Origin: DATKKX01 sp035542775
Lineage (GTDB): Bacteria; Planctomycetota; Phycisphaerae; UBA1845; UTPLA1
Length of the DNA: 13,156 nt
Reading direction: 5' to 3'
NCBI GenBank assembly: GCA_035542775.1
Contig: DATKKX010000053.1
Span: forward strand, 1-13,156
Under the pieces are notes generated by a model that was not told where the DNA came from, made no database searches, and saw only the letters and a list, made by a program, of their open reading frames with translations. The stretch's first letter is position 1, and each line of letters starts with the position of its first letter. Below are positions 6,531 through 13,156 of this stretch, one piece after another. The translations under genes were made by a program, and so were the position numbers.

Positions 6531-7757
6531 ATGAAACTGCTGGTGCGCATCGTGGTGGCTCTGATCGGAGCGGCGCTGCTGGCGAACGCGAACCTGCGGG
6601 GGATTGATGCTGCGCGGGCGGACTCCGGCGCCCCGCGCGATTCGTCAGGCAACCTGGATTTCGGCCCCGAGGAGTTCGTACAGGCTAACGGAGTCGATAT
6701 CGTCGTAACCGGCTACAGCGTTCCGTCCTTTGTCCGGTGGAACGGTGACGAGCTCCCCGATCTGATCGTCGGTGACGGCGGGAACGATGATCCCGGGAAG
6801 GTCCGCGTCTACCTGAATACCGGAACGTTGTCGCACCCCGAATTCGGCGACTACTTCTACGCCCAGTCCAACGGCGCCGATCTCTCCGTTCCCGGAAGCG
6901 GGTGCCTGGGCGCATTTCCGCGCGTGGTCTATTGGGACGGCGACGACCGGAAGGATCTTCTGATCGGCAGGGCCGACGGAACCGTGGAGTTATTCCTCAA
7001 CATCGGAACGGACGACGAGCCGACCTTCGATGGCGGGCGACTGCTGCAGGTGGGCTACCCCGGCGAGGGGGTCGACATCGACGTGTTCTATCGCGCGACG
7101 CCGACGGTAGTTGACTGGAACAATGACGGCAAGAAAGACCTTATCGTCGGATCCGTGGATGGCTTGATCTATATCTATATCAATGAAGGAACCGATACTG
7201 AGCCGGAGTTCATCAGCGTGCAATACGCAATGATGGACGACGGGCAATTGCTGTCTGTAGTATCCACGCGTTCCAGCCCGGACGTCCGGGATCTGGACGG
7301 CGACGGCAAGAAAGACCTGCTGGTAGGCGACCGCGACGGGGAGCTGCTCTTTTACCGCAACACTGCGAGCGATGCGGCCCCTGCCTTTGCACCGTATACC
7401 CTGGCGAGATCCAGCGGTGTGCCCGTCGACCTGCCAGGCCTGCTGCGATCCCGGCCTTTCGTGTGTGATTGGACGGGCGACGGCCTGCTGGATGTCCTGG
7501 TCGGCTATGGCGACGGCAAGGTGCGTCTCTACCAGGGCGTTCACCTGCCCGGCGATCTGAACTGCGATGGCCGCGTCGACATCAACGATGTGCTGCATTT
7601 CGTTTCAGCCATGATCACTCCTGAAGGTTATGTCGCTGATCACGACGGCGACCCCTATCCCCCTTGTGACCGGATGCTGGCGGACATGAACGGCGACACG
7701 CTCGTAGACGGCGCGGACATCGAACCATTCATCAGCGTACTGCTCAATCCTCGATAA
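6531..7757 (+). CDS. Exported VCBS/FG-GAP-repeat protein with C-terminal dockerin domain
   Basis: A 408-residue secreted protein. Residues 1-30 are a signal peptide (KLLVRIVVALIGAALLANA core, likely cleavage near ARA-DS). Five VCBS/FG-GAP repeats follow at residues 65-81, 130-146, 191-207, 250-266 and 309-325, each with the pattern P-x-x-x-x-W/L-x-G/N-D-x-x-x-D-L-L/I-V/I-G. The spacing is about 59-65 residues, as expected for beta-propeller blades with Ca-binding D-x-D-G-D loops (DLDGDGKKDLLVG is the clearest). Residues 342-353 (DLNCDGRVDIND) and 385-396 (DMNGDTLVDGAD) are the two F-hand calcium loops of a type I dockerin. Such domains are frequent at the C-terminus of planctomycete exported proteins, usually without a classical cellulosome. 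The role is probably extracellular binding or anchoring; no enzyme domain is present. GGAGGG at 6519-6524 sets the start. Confidence 0.85.
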   Translation: MKLLVRIVVALIGAALLANANLRGIDAARADSGAPRDSSGNLDFGPEEFVQANGVDIVVTGYSVPSFVRWNGDELPDLIVGDGGNDDPGKVRVYLNTGTLSHPEFGDYFYAQSNGADLSVPGSGCLGAFPRVVYWDGDDRKDLLIGRADGTVELFLNIGTDDEPTFDGGRLLQVGYPGEGVDIDVFYRATPTVVDWNNDGKKDLIVGSVDGLIYIYINEGTDTEPEFISVQYAMMDDGQLLSVVSTRSSPDVRDLDGDGKKDLLVGDRDGELLFYRNTASDAAPAFAPYTLARSSGVPVDLPGLLRSRPFVCDWTGDGLLDVLVGYGDGKVRLYQGVHLPGDLNCDGRVDINDVLHFVSAMITPEGYVADHDGDPYPPCDRMLADMNGDTLVDGADIEPFISVLLNPR

Positions 7758-7801
7758 GCCGCCGAGGTCGCTGATCCGCCGTACATAGCGATTCATGAAT
7801 T

Positions 7802-7832
7802 GGGCGTGGTAGAGTGCCTCTACTCGTCGCCC
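7802..7832. terminator. Hairpin between convergent transcription units
   Basis: GTAGAG (7809-7814) pairs with CTCTAC (7818-7823) around a TGC loop. Outside it GGGCG (7802-7806) pairs with CGCCC (7828-7832), with an asymmetric 2:4 internal loop between. It lies in the 154-bp gap where the plus-strand dockerin gene and the minus-strand efflux operon meet, a natural place for a bidirectional terminator. No long T-run flanks it on either side. Confidence 0.4.
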
Positions 7833-7911
7833 GCTGCCACCCACAGCCCAGAGAGGAGTGGCACGCCGGAACCCTACACTTAATAGTGAGATGCTAAACA
7901 GTCTTCGAAGG

Positions 7912-9591
7912 TCACTGTTCCGGCGCTTCCCAGCCGCCGCCCAGGGCCTTGTAGAGGGCGATGAGATTCGTCACCGTCGTGGTCTCGCTCTGGACGAGCT
8001 GGTCCTCGGAGGCGTAGAGGGCCTGTAGAGAAACCAGGACGTTCAGGAAGGCCGTCAGACCGCGGCTGTACAGCTCTGTGCTGAGGTCCGCTGCGAGCTG
8101 GTTGGCGGCCACGGCATCGGAAAGCGAATGGTGGCGGACCTTCTCGTTCACGTAGGCCACCAGGGAGTTTTCCACATCCTGAAAGGCGGTGAGGACCGTC
8201 TTTTCGTAAGTCGCCAGGGCCTGCTCGGTGAGGGCATCCTGCACGCGGATGTTGGCGCGAATCCGACCGGCGTCAAAGATCGGCCATGTGGCGGAAGGTC
8301 CGACTGACCAGGCGATGCTCTTACCTTCGAAGAAGTGGTCGATGTTGGTGATTTGCGGGCCGACCAAGCCGGTCAGCGAGAAAGCCGGGTAGAGATCGGC
8401 CGTGGCCACGCCGATTCGCGCGGTTTGCGCGGCCAGTTGGCGCTCGGCGGTCCGCACATCCGGCCGCCGCCGAAGCAGGTCCGACGGGAGGCCCATCGGC
8501 ACCTCCGGGGGCGTCGTCGGGATCGGCGTCTCCTTGTCCAGCTCGTCGACCAGGGCACCAGGCGGCAGGGCGAGCAGGATACTGAGCTGATAGATGGACT
8601 GCCGGATGGAAGTTTCCAGGAGCGGGACCTGCGACTGCGTGCTGGCGAGCTGAGCCCGAGCCTGGGCGACGTCGAGTTGGTTGGTGAAGCCGGCCTTGTA
8701 ACGAGATTCCGTCAGGTCGACGGCGTCACGCTGGGCGTCGATGTTCTCGTAGGCGATGGTGAGCCGGCGCTGCGAGCCTCGAAGCTGCACATAGTCGAGC
8801 GCGACCTCTGACAACAGTGTGACCAACACATCGCGGCGAGTCTCCTCCGAGGCGGCGAGGTCGTCATCCGCGGCTTCGATGGAGCGGCGTATGCCGCCGA
8901 AGACGTCCAGCTCCCAAGTGGCGTCGAAGCCCGCCTGGAAGAAGTTTTGCTGACGCAGCACCTGCGGGCTCGGCAGGGCGGGAGGGTTGAGGGCGACGGC
9001 CGGCGAAGTGGGGCCGTTGGGGATATTCAACCCACCGGGCTGGACCACCAGGCCGGCATGCCGGCCGCCGCCGGCAGTGAATGACCGAGGCGTGACATTG
9101 ACGGTCGGTTGACCGCTGCCGGGAATTCCAGGGATGGCCGTGATGCTGGGCAGGAGATTGCGCAAAGAGTTGCCCGGCTTGGTCGTCTTGGGCGTGTTGT
9201 TGAGGCTGGAGCCGGTATAGGCGTAGGAACCGGTGACGTTGACCAGGGGCCAGAAGCCTGCGGCGGTGACGTCGAGTTGGGCGCGTGCCTGGAGAACCCG
9301 GGCTGTGGCCACGTGAAGATCGAGGTTGGACTCGACGGCCTGCGCGATCAGAGCGTCGAGGATAGGATCGTTGAGCCATTTCCACCAGGTGGCGAGGTCG
9401 GCCTCCTGCGTTGTCGGCCCGGCGTCGGACATCGCCGGGCCGCTGGTCGGCTGGGTCGCGGTGGCGCCCGGCCGCAAGCCGCTCCAGCCGGCGGGCTTGG
9501 CAGTCTCGGGGGTGCGGTAGTTCGGCCCGACGGCACATCCGCCCGCCAGCAAGGCAAGAGTCAAGCCGACACAGAAGCGTTCTGTGCCCAT
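7912..9591 (-). CDS. Outer-membrane efflux lipoprotein, NodT/OprM (TolC-like) family
   Basis: A 559-residue outer-membrane channel of a tripartite efflux pump, the last gene of the operon. The N-terminus is a lipoprotein signal ending LLAGGC at Cys19, followed by the family signature VGPNY. The lipobox is slightly unusual, with Ala at -3. Two OEP repeats follow, roughly residues 75-340 and 365-550. Family hallmarks are LDVFGG (228-233), LPSDLLRRRPDVRTAERQLA (368-387), WPIFDAGRI (436-444) and the C-terminal LGGGWE. I place the start at the ATG at 9591, not the longer frame to 9735: GGAGG lies at 9598-9602 with 6-nt spacing, the lipoprotein signal begins there, and a longer form would overlap the permease gene. 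At residues about 127-215 there is a Pro/Gly/Asn-rich insert, expected in the first outer-membrane hairpin, which explains why the protein exceeds the usual 460-500 residues. Confidence 0.9.
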   Translation of the reverse strand: MGTERFCVGLTLALLAGGCAVGPNYRTPETAKPAGWSGLRPGATATQPTSGPAMSDAGPTTQEADLATWWKWLNDPILDALIAQAVESNLDLHVATARVLQARAQLDVTAAGFWPLVNVTGSYAYTGSSLNNTPKTTKPGNSLRNLLPSITAIPGIPGSGQPTVNVTPRSFTAGGGRHAGLVVQPGGLNIPNGPTSPAVALNPPALPSPQVLRQQNFFQAGFDATWELDVFGGIRRSIEAADDDLAASEETRRDVLVTLLSEVALDYVQLRGSQRRLTIAYENIDAQRDAVDLTESRYKAGFTNQLDVAQARAQLASTQSQVPLLETSIRQSIYQLSILLALPPGALVDELDKETPIPTTPPEVPMGLPSDLLRRRPDVRTAERQLAAQTARIGVATADLYPAFSLTGLVGPQITNIDHFFEGKSIAWSVGPSATWPIFDAGRIRANIRVQDALTEQALATYEKTVLTAFQDVENSLVAYVNEKVRHHSLSDAVAANQLAADLSTELYSRGLTAFLNVLVSLQALYASEDQLVQSETTTVTNLIALYKALGGGWEAPEQ

Positions 9592-9609
9592 GATGAGCCT
9601 CCACTCGCA

Positions 9610-9640
9610 GCCGTCCGCCTCCCGCGCGGAGGTCGACGGC
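9610..9640 (-). other. Intercistronic hairpin between permease and outer-membrane genes
   Basis: In the 64-bp gap, GCCGTC (9610-9615) pairs with GACGGC (9635-9640) and CCTCC (9618-9622) pairs with GGAGG (9628-9632), with a 2x2 internal loop and a CGCGC end loop. The structure ends 7 nt before the Shine-Dalgarno of the outer-membrane gene on the minus strand. It could stabilise an mRNA end or lower expression of the last gene; without a T-run it is unlikely to be a full terminator. Confidence 0.4.
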
Positions 9641-9655
9641 CGCCTCGCTACTTGC

Positions 9656-11053
9656 TCATTCGTATCGCAGGGCCTCGATCGGATCCAACCGAGAGGCCTT
9701 CCAAGCCGGGTAGTACCCAAAGACCACGCCGACACTCACTGAGACCATGACCGAGGCGATGATGGCTCCCAGCGAGAGTTCGGTGGGCCAGTGCAGCACC
9801 GTCCTGACGATGATGGAACTTCCCCGGCCGAAGAGAATGCCCAAGGCCCCGCCGGCCAGACAGAGCACGATGGCCTCGGCCAGGAACTGGCGCAGGATGT
9901 CGCGGGCCCTGGCCCCGACGGCCATCCGCAGCCCGATCTCGCGGGTCCGCTCGGTGACGGAGACGAGCATGATGTTCATGATGCCGACGCCGCCGACCAC
10001 GAGGGAGATGAGGGCCACGCACAAGAGCAGGTTGGTCATCAGGCTGGTGGTGGAACTCATGGCCCGGGTCATTTCCGTCATATCCCGAATATTAAAGTCG
10101 TCCGGGTCTCCGGCCTTGATGCGGTGCCGCTCGTGCAGGAGCTGAGTCATCTGGCGAATGGCCACGGGAATCTCCTGGGGGGTCTGGGCGGCCACCAGGA
10201 TCTGATCGATGTTCTCGAAGCGCACGGGCAGCGGCGTATCCGCCACCTGGATGTCAGATGGGATGGGGTAGAGCGCGCTCTGACCCGGGTAGATGTCGCT
10301 CAGTGTGTTTACCGCCGTCGTCGAACCGGAGGAGGATGCAGTCGCGGCGCTCTGGTTCACGTTTGCCAGCGTGGATCCGGAAACGCGTCGCTTGATGGTG
10401 GTCCAGGGCGCGAGCAGGATGTCATCCTGGTCCATGCCCATCATGTTGGCTCCCTTGGAGCTCAGAACGCCGACCACCTTGAAGGCCACGTTTTTCACGC
10501 GCACTTCCTGACCGATCGGCGAAGCGCCTTGAAACAATTCCCGCACCAGTGTCTGGCCCAGCAGACAGACCTTGCTGGCATTGCGCACGTCCTGTTCGGT
10601 GAAGGAGTCTCCTTCGGCCAGCTCGGTCCAGTCGCGAACATCGAGAAATGAAGGACTGGTCCCGTAGATGAAGAGGGGGACCCAGTTCTTGTTGCCGTAG
10701 ACCACCTGGGTTCGGGCGCGGGTGACCGGGGCCACAGCCCGCACCGCGGGGCACTCTTTCAGGATGGCCTCGCCGTCATTGGGAGTCAGGGTCGTGGCAC
10801 TGCCGCCGCCGAAGGAAACGCCGCCGCTGGCCGCCGTGCCGGGCAGAACAACCATGTTGTCCGCTCCCATGCTGGCGATGGATTTCTGGATGGCCTTCGA
10901 TGAACCGTTGCCAATCTCCATCATGGCGATCACAGCGGCCACACCGATGATGATGCCCAGCGTGGTCAGGGCTGAGCGCATGATATTCCGGCGGAGGGCT
11001 CGAAACGCGGTACGCAGCGTGCGGGAGTGGAATCGTTTGCTGAGCCAGCTCAC
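9656..11053 (-). CDS. MacB-type ABC transporter permease (split from its ATPase)
   Basis: A 465-residue inner-membrane subunit of a MacB-like (type VII) ABC transporter, which drives export across the outer membrane by mechanotransmission without itself moving substrate over the inner membrane. Transmembrane helix 1 is at about residues 28-47 and helices 2-4 at about 341-363, 390-410 and 427-449. The large periplasmic domain lies between helices 1 and 2. FtsX/MacB hallmarks are VSVTERTREIGLRMAVGA (364-381) and YYPAWKASRLDPIEALRYE at the C-terminus. The start is a GTG at 11053-11051 that shares GTGA with the stop of the ATPase gene, with AAGGAGA at 11061-11067 as ribosome binding site, so the two are translationally coupled. 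Residues about 224-278 form a Ser/Ala/Thr/Asn-rich insert in the periplasmic domain that E. coli MacB lacks. Could equally be named a LolC/FtsX-like permease, but gene order favours MacB. Confidence 0.9.
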   Translation of the reverse strand: MSWLSKRFHSRTLRTAFRALRRNIMRSALTTLGIIIGVAAVIAMMEIGNGSSKAIQKSIASMGADNMVVLPGTAASGGVSFGGGSATTLTPNDGEAILKECPAVRAVAPVTRARTQVVYGNKNWVPLFIYGTSPSFLDVRDWTELAEGDSFTEQDVRNASKVCLLGQTLVRELFQGASPIGQEVRVKNVAFKVVGVLSSKGANMMGMDQDDILLAPWTTIKRRVSGSTLANVNQSAATASSSGSTTAVNTLSDIYPGQSALYPIPSDIQVADTPLPVRFENIDQILVAAQTPQEIPVAIRQMTQLLHERHRIKAGDPDDFNIRDMTEMTRAMSSTTSLMTNLLLCVALISLVVGGVGIMNIMLVSVTERTREIGLRMAVGARARDILRQFLAEAIVLCLAGGALGILFGRGSSIIVRTVLHWPTELSLGAIIASVMVSVSVGVVFGYYPAWKASRLDPIEALRYE

Positions 11054-11814
11054 GACAAGGTCTCCTTGGGGGGGGCGTTCGTGTGCGGCGACTCGCGGCC
11101 CGCGGTCGGAGTCCTGGGGGCATCGGCGGCAGGTGAGCCAGCTTCGATCATCCCATCACGGATGTGAATGACCCGCTGAGCGTGATTGGCCACGCCGGCG
11201 TCATGGGTTACCAGGATGATGGTGATGCCCTCGTCGGCGTTGAGCTGCTCAAACATCTGCAGGATCTCTTCACTGGTGTGGGAATCGAGGTTGCCGGTCG
11301 GCTCATCCGCAAAAAGCAGGGGTGGGTGGTTGACAAGGGCTCTTGCTATCGCCACGCGCTGCTGCTGCCCGCCGGAAAGCTGTGATGGCTCGTGATCGGA
11401 CCGTTCGCTGAGGCCCACGCGATGGAGCAAGGCCACGCAGCGGTCGCGGGCTTCTCGATCGGGGATGCCTACCGGGGCGTAGGTCAACGGCATCATCACA
11501 TTTTCCAGAGCGGTCGTGCGCGCCAGCAGATTGAAGTTCTGAAACACGAAGCCGATCTTCTGATTCCTGAGGCGTGCAAGCTGGTCGCTGGAGAGCCCGG
11601 AGGTTTCCTCTCCGTCCAGCCAGTAGTCGCCTGAGCTGGGCCGGTCGAGGCAGCCGAGGATGTTCATCAGGGTGGTCTTGCCGGAGCCGGAGGCCCCCAT
11701 GAGGGCCACCATCTCACCTTGTCCGACGGTGAGCGATACGCCCTTGAGCACCGGCACGTCGATCTCGCCGAGGTGATAGGTCTTGTAGAGATCTCGGAGC
11801 TTGATCAACTCCAC
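11050..11814 (-). CDS. MacB/LolD-type ABC transporter ATP-binding subunit
   Basis: A 254-residue cytoplasmic ATPase that powers the neighbouring permease. All nucleotide-binding motifs are present and intact: Walker A GASGSGKTT (40-48), Q-loop Gln92, signature LSGGQ (146-150), Walker B LLFADE with catalytic Glu171, D-loop GNLD (174-177) and switch His204 (THD). The sequence NILGCLDRPSSGDYWLDG after Walker A and DEPTGNLD are typical of the MacB/LolD/FtsE group. Residues about 226-254 are a Pro/Ala/Thr-rich tail beyond the usual domain end. The start is GTG at 11814-11812 with AGGAGG at 11824-11829; the ATG at 11821 is out of frame. It follows the adaptor stop by 42 bp and overlaps the permease start by 4 bp. 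In E. coli this domain is fused to the permease; here it is separate. Confidence 0.93.
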   Translation of the reverse strand: MELIKLRDLYKTYHLGEIDVPVLKGVSLTVGQGEMVALMGASGSGKTTLMNILGCLDRPSSGDYWLDGEETSGLSSDQLARLRNQKIGFVFQNFNLLARTTALENVMMPLTYAPVGIPDREARDRCVALLHRVGLSERSDHEPSQLSGGQQQRVAIARALVNHPPLLFADEPTGNLDSHTSEEILQMFEQLNADEGITIILVTHDAGVANHAQRVIHIRDGMIEAGSPAADAPRTPTAGRESPHTNAPPKETLS

Positions 11815-11856
11815 GGGTCATAGCCTCCTGCGGTCTTCGCGCGTCGGGTCATGCTG

Positions 11857-13156
11857 CTACTGGCGGCGATTGCCGAAGACCTGGGGCGTAAACGGGTTGG
11901 TAGTTTCATTGCCCGTCGCGCTCCGAACGGCTTCGCCGATGACAACCGGCGTATCCTCAGTCAGGCTGTCGCTCTGGATCTCCGTCTGCGAGCCGTCGCT
12001 CAATCCAGTTGTGACACGGACGGGACGCACGAAGGCCCCATCCTGCACCCAGACCAGGTTCTGTGTGCGGTCGGCTGCGCCGCCCCGTGCCGGTCCTGTC
12101 GTGGTCTGTGGTGCGTCCGGCTTGTTCCTGTCGGTGCCGGCGAACTCCTTTCGGGCCGCGGCGCTGATCTGCTGCGGCGCGGGCTTCCAACGCAAGGCCG
12201 CGTTCGGCACCATGAGGACGTTCTTTCGTTCGGATACCTGGAACTGCACATTCGCGGTCAGGTAGGGCAGCAGACGCCCGTCAGAATTGTCGGTGTTGAT
12301 CTCCACGGTGTAGGTGACGACGTTCTGGGTCATGCTGGCGTTGAGGCGGATTTTCCCCACGGTGCCGTGAAACACCTGACCCGGATGGGCGTCCACGGTG
12401 AAGGTGACCGCCTGTCCCGGGCGTATGTTGCCGATGTCGGCCTCATTCACCGAGACCCACACCTGGATGCGGGTCAGGTCCTTGGCGATCAGGAAGAGAC
12501 TGGGCGCATTGAGGCTGGCAACGACGGTCTGGCCGATGTTGACGCGGCGGTCGACGATCACGCCTTTGACCGGCGATCGGATGGTGCAATACCCGAGGTT
12601 GGTCTGGGATCGCTTCAGGTTGGCTTCGGCCTGGACGACGGCCTTCTCGGCCTGAACCACGGTGGCCTCGCCCACGCCCACGGTGGCCTTGGCCGTCTCA
12701 TAGGTGGCCTGATACGAATCGTAATCCGTCGCCGAGAGGGCGCGGGAAGGCCCCAGTTCCTGGGCCCGCTTCCAGTTGTTCTCCGCCTGATGCAGCCTGG
12801 CCACCATTTGCTGGAGGTCGGCCTTCGCGCGGATCACGTTGGCCTTGGCCTGCTCGAGCTGGGCGGCGGACTGGTCCACGTCGGCCGCGTACAGCGCATC
12901 GTCGATGCGCGCCAAAATCGTGTCCTCATCCACCTTGGATCCGTAGTCGATGGTCTTTCCGCTGTTGTCGGGGTCCTGGCCGAACGACTCGATCTTTCCA
13001 GCGACCTGGGCGCCTACGTCCACGACCTCCTCGGGCTCGACCGTGCCCGTCGCGCCGACGGTCACCAACAGGTCGCCTCGCTTCACGAGTGCTGTTCGAA
13101 AAGAGGCAGACGGCCCGGAGGCCCGCTGCCAGTAGGCGACGGCGGCGCCTCCCACG
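11857..13156 (-). CDS. MacA-like periplasmic adaptor (HlyD/RND adaptor family), partial at right edge
   Basis: At least 432 residues of a membrane-fusion protein linking the inner-membrane pump to the outer-membrane channel. A GTG at 13155 is the first visible codon, but the visible start GGAAVAYWQRA looks like the end of a transmembrane anchor, so the true start is probably outside the window. By visible residues: first half-lipoyl segment about 35-60 and 72-88, alpha-helical coiled-coil hairpin about 94-188 (Ala/Gln/Glu-rich), second lipoyl half 189-212 (CTIRSPVKGVIVDRRVNIGQ), beta-barrel about 225-310, membrane-proximal domain after that. The inserted loop at about 58-71 (PDNSGKTIDYG) is seen in some MacA-like proteins. 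A Pro/Thr/Lys-rich linker at about 322-365 interrupts the membrane-proximal domain. It is the first gene of the visible operon; the operon promoter must lie beyond the right edge. Confidence 0.9.
   Translation of the reverse strand, partial: VGGAAVAYWQRASGPSASFRTALVKRGDLLVTVGATGTVEPEEVVDVGAQVAGKIESFGQDPDNSGKTIDYGSKVDEDTILARIDDALYAADVDQSAAQLEQAKANVIRAKADLQQMVARLHQAENNWKRAQELGPSRALSATDYDSYQATYETAKATVGVGEATVVQAEKAVVQAEANLKRSQTNLGYCTIRSPVKGVIVDRRVNIGQTVVASLNAPSLFLIAKDLTRIQVWVSVNEADIGNIRPGQAVTFTVDAHPGQVFHGTVGKIRLNASMTQNVVTYTVEINTDNSDGRLLPYLTANVQFQVSERKNVLMVPNAALRWKPAPQQISAAARKEFAGTDRNKPDAPQTTTGPARGGAADRTQNLVWVQDGAFVRPVRVTTGLSDGSQTEIQSDSLTEDTPVVIGEAVRSATGNETTNPFTPQVFGNRRQ

Noticed and set aside
5977..6534. 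185-codon plus-strand frame overlapping the glycosidase end and dockerin start
   Set aside because: Out-of-frame shadow of the glycosidase that continues by chance into the gap; no domain.
9592..9735. 48-codon N-terminal extension of the outer-membrane lipoprotein
   Set aside because: It would put the lipoprotein signal inside the protein and overlap the permease gene; a clear GGAGG and lipobox favour the ATG at 9591.
8335..9750. Long plus-strand frames opposite the outer-membrane lipoprotein gene
   Set aside because: Shadows of the intact minus-strand gene, without domains or ribosome binding sites.
9791..10651. 286-codon plus-strand frame opposite the permease gene
   Set aside because: The His/Gly/Asp-rich translation is typical of antisense frames in GC-rich DNA; the opposite strand encodes an intact MacB permease.
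11819..11821. ATG near the ATPase start as an alternative initiation codon
   Set aside because: It is out of frame with the ATPase (the next codons give TRGVD), while GTG at 11814 is in frame and begins a normal ABC N-terminus.
13153..13155. GTG as the true start of the adaptor gene
   Set aside because: Starting there would leave only a remnant of a membrane anchor; adaptors of this type normally have about 10-25 more residues upstream, outside the window.

Overview
The window is a GC-rich stretch of bacterial chromosome, most likely from a planctomycete (Planctomycetota, perhaps a Phycisphaerae-like lineage) or an environmental genome close to one. This is an inference from gene content. 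The signs are a secreted protein with VCBS/FG-GAP repeats ending in a dockerin-type double EF-hand, a secreted Gly/Phe/His-rich low-complexity protein, an archaeal/planctomycete-style glucose dehydrogenase, and a YMR196W-like GH63 glycosidase. No rRNA, tRNA, CRISPR array, transposase or phage gene was seen.

Layout. (1) 1-128, minus strand: the first 42 codons of a membrane protein that runs off the left edge. (2) 129-590: a divergent non-coding region with an AT-rich island that probably holds a promoter. (3) 591-1979, plus: secreted TPR-like protein with a Tyr/Cys-rich middle and a glycine-rich tail made of 42-bp tandem repeats. (4) 1980-2311: non-coding, with one long hairpin and two small tandem hairpins. 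(5) 2312-3436 and 3551-6268, plus: glucose 1-dehydrogenase followed by a large GH63-type glycosidase, plausibly one carbohydrate-use unit in which glucose released by the hydrolase is oxidised to gluconolactone. (6) 6531-7757, plus: the exported VCBS-repeat/dockerin protein. (7) 7912-13156, minus: a four-gene tripartite efflux operon read right to left, namely a MacA-like adaptor (cut by the right edge), a MacB-type ATPase, a MacB-type permease and a NodT/OprM-like outer-membrane lipoprotein. It converges on the plus-strand genes at about 7758-7911.

The efflux operon is the clearest functional unit. The ATPase and permease that are fused in E. coli MacB are separate here and coupled by a 4-bp GTGA overlap. 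The adaptor would link the inner-membrane pump to the outer-membrane channel, exporting a macrolide-like compound, lipid, peptide or siderophore; the substrate cannot be read from sequence. Adaptor, permease and channel each carry a low-complexity insert compared with the classical proteins, which is the most unusual observation in this operon.

I found no convincing previously undescribed system. The points most worth a second look are the repeat-built secreted protein at 591-1979, the dehydrogenase/GH63 pairing, the shared inserts in the efflux parts, and a compact GC-rich hairpin without a clear U-tract after each gene that ends on the plus strand and inside the efflux operon.
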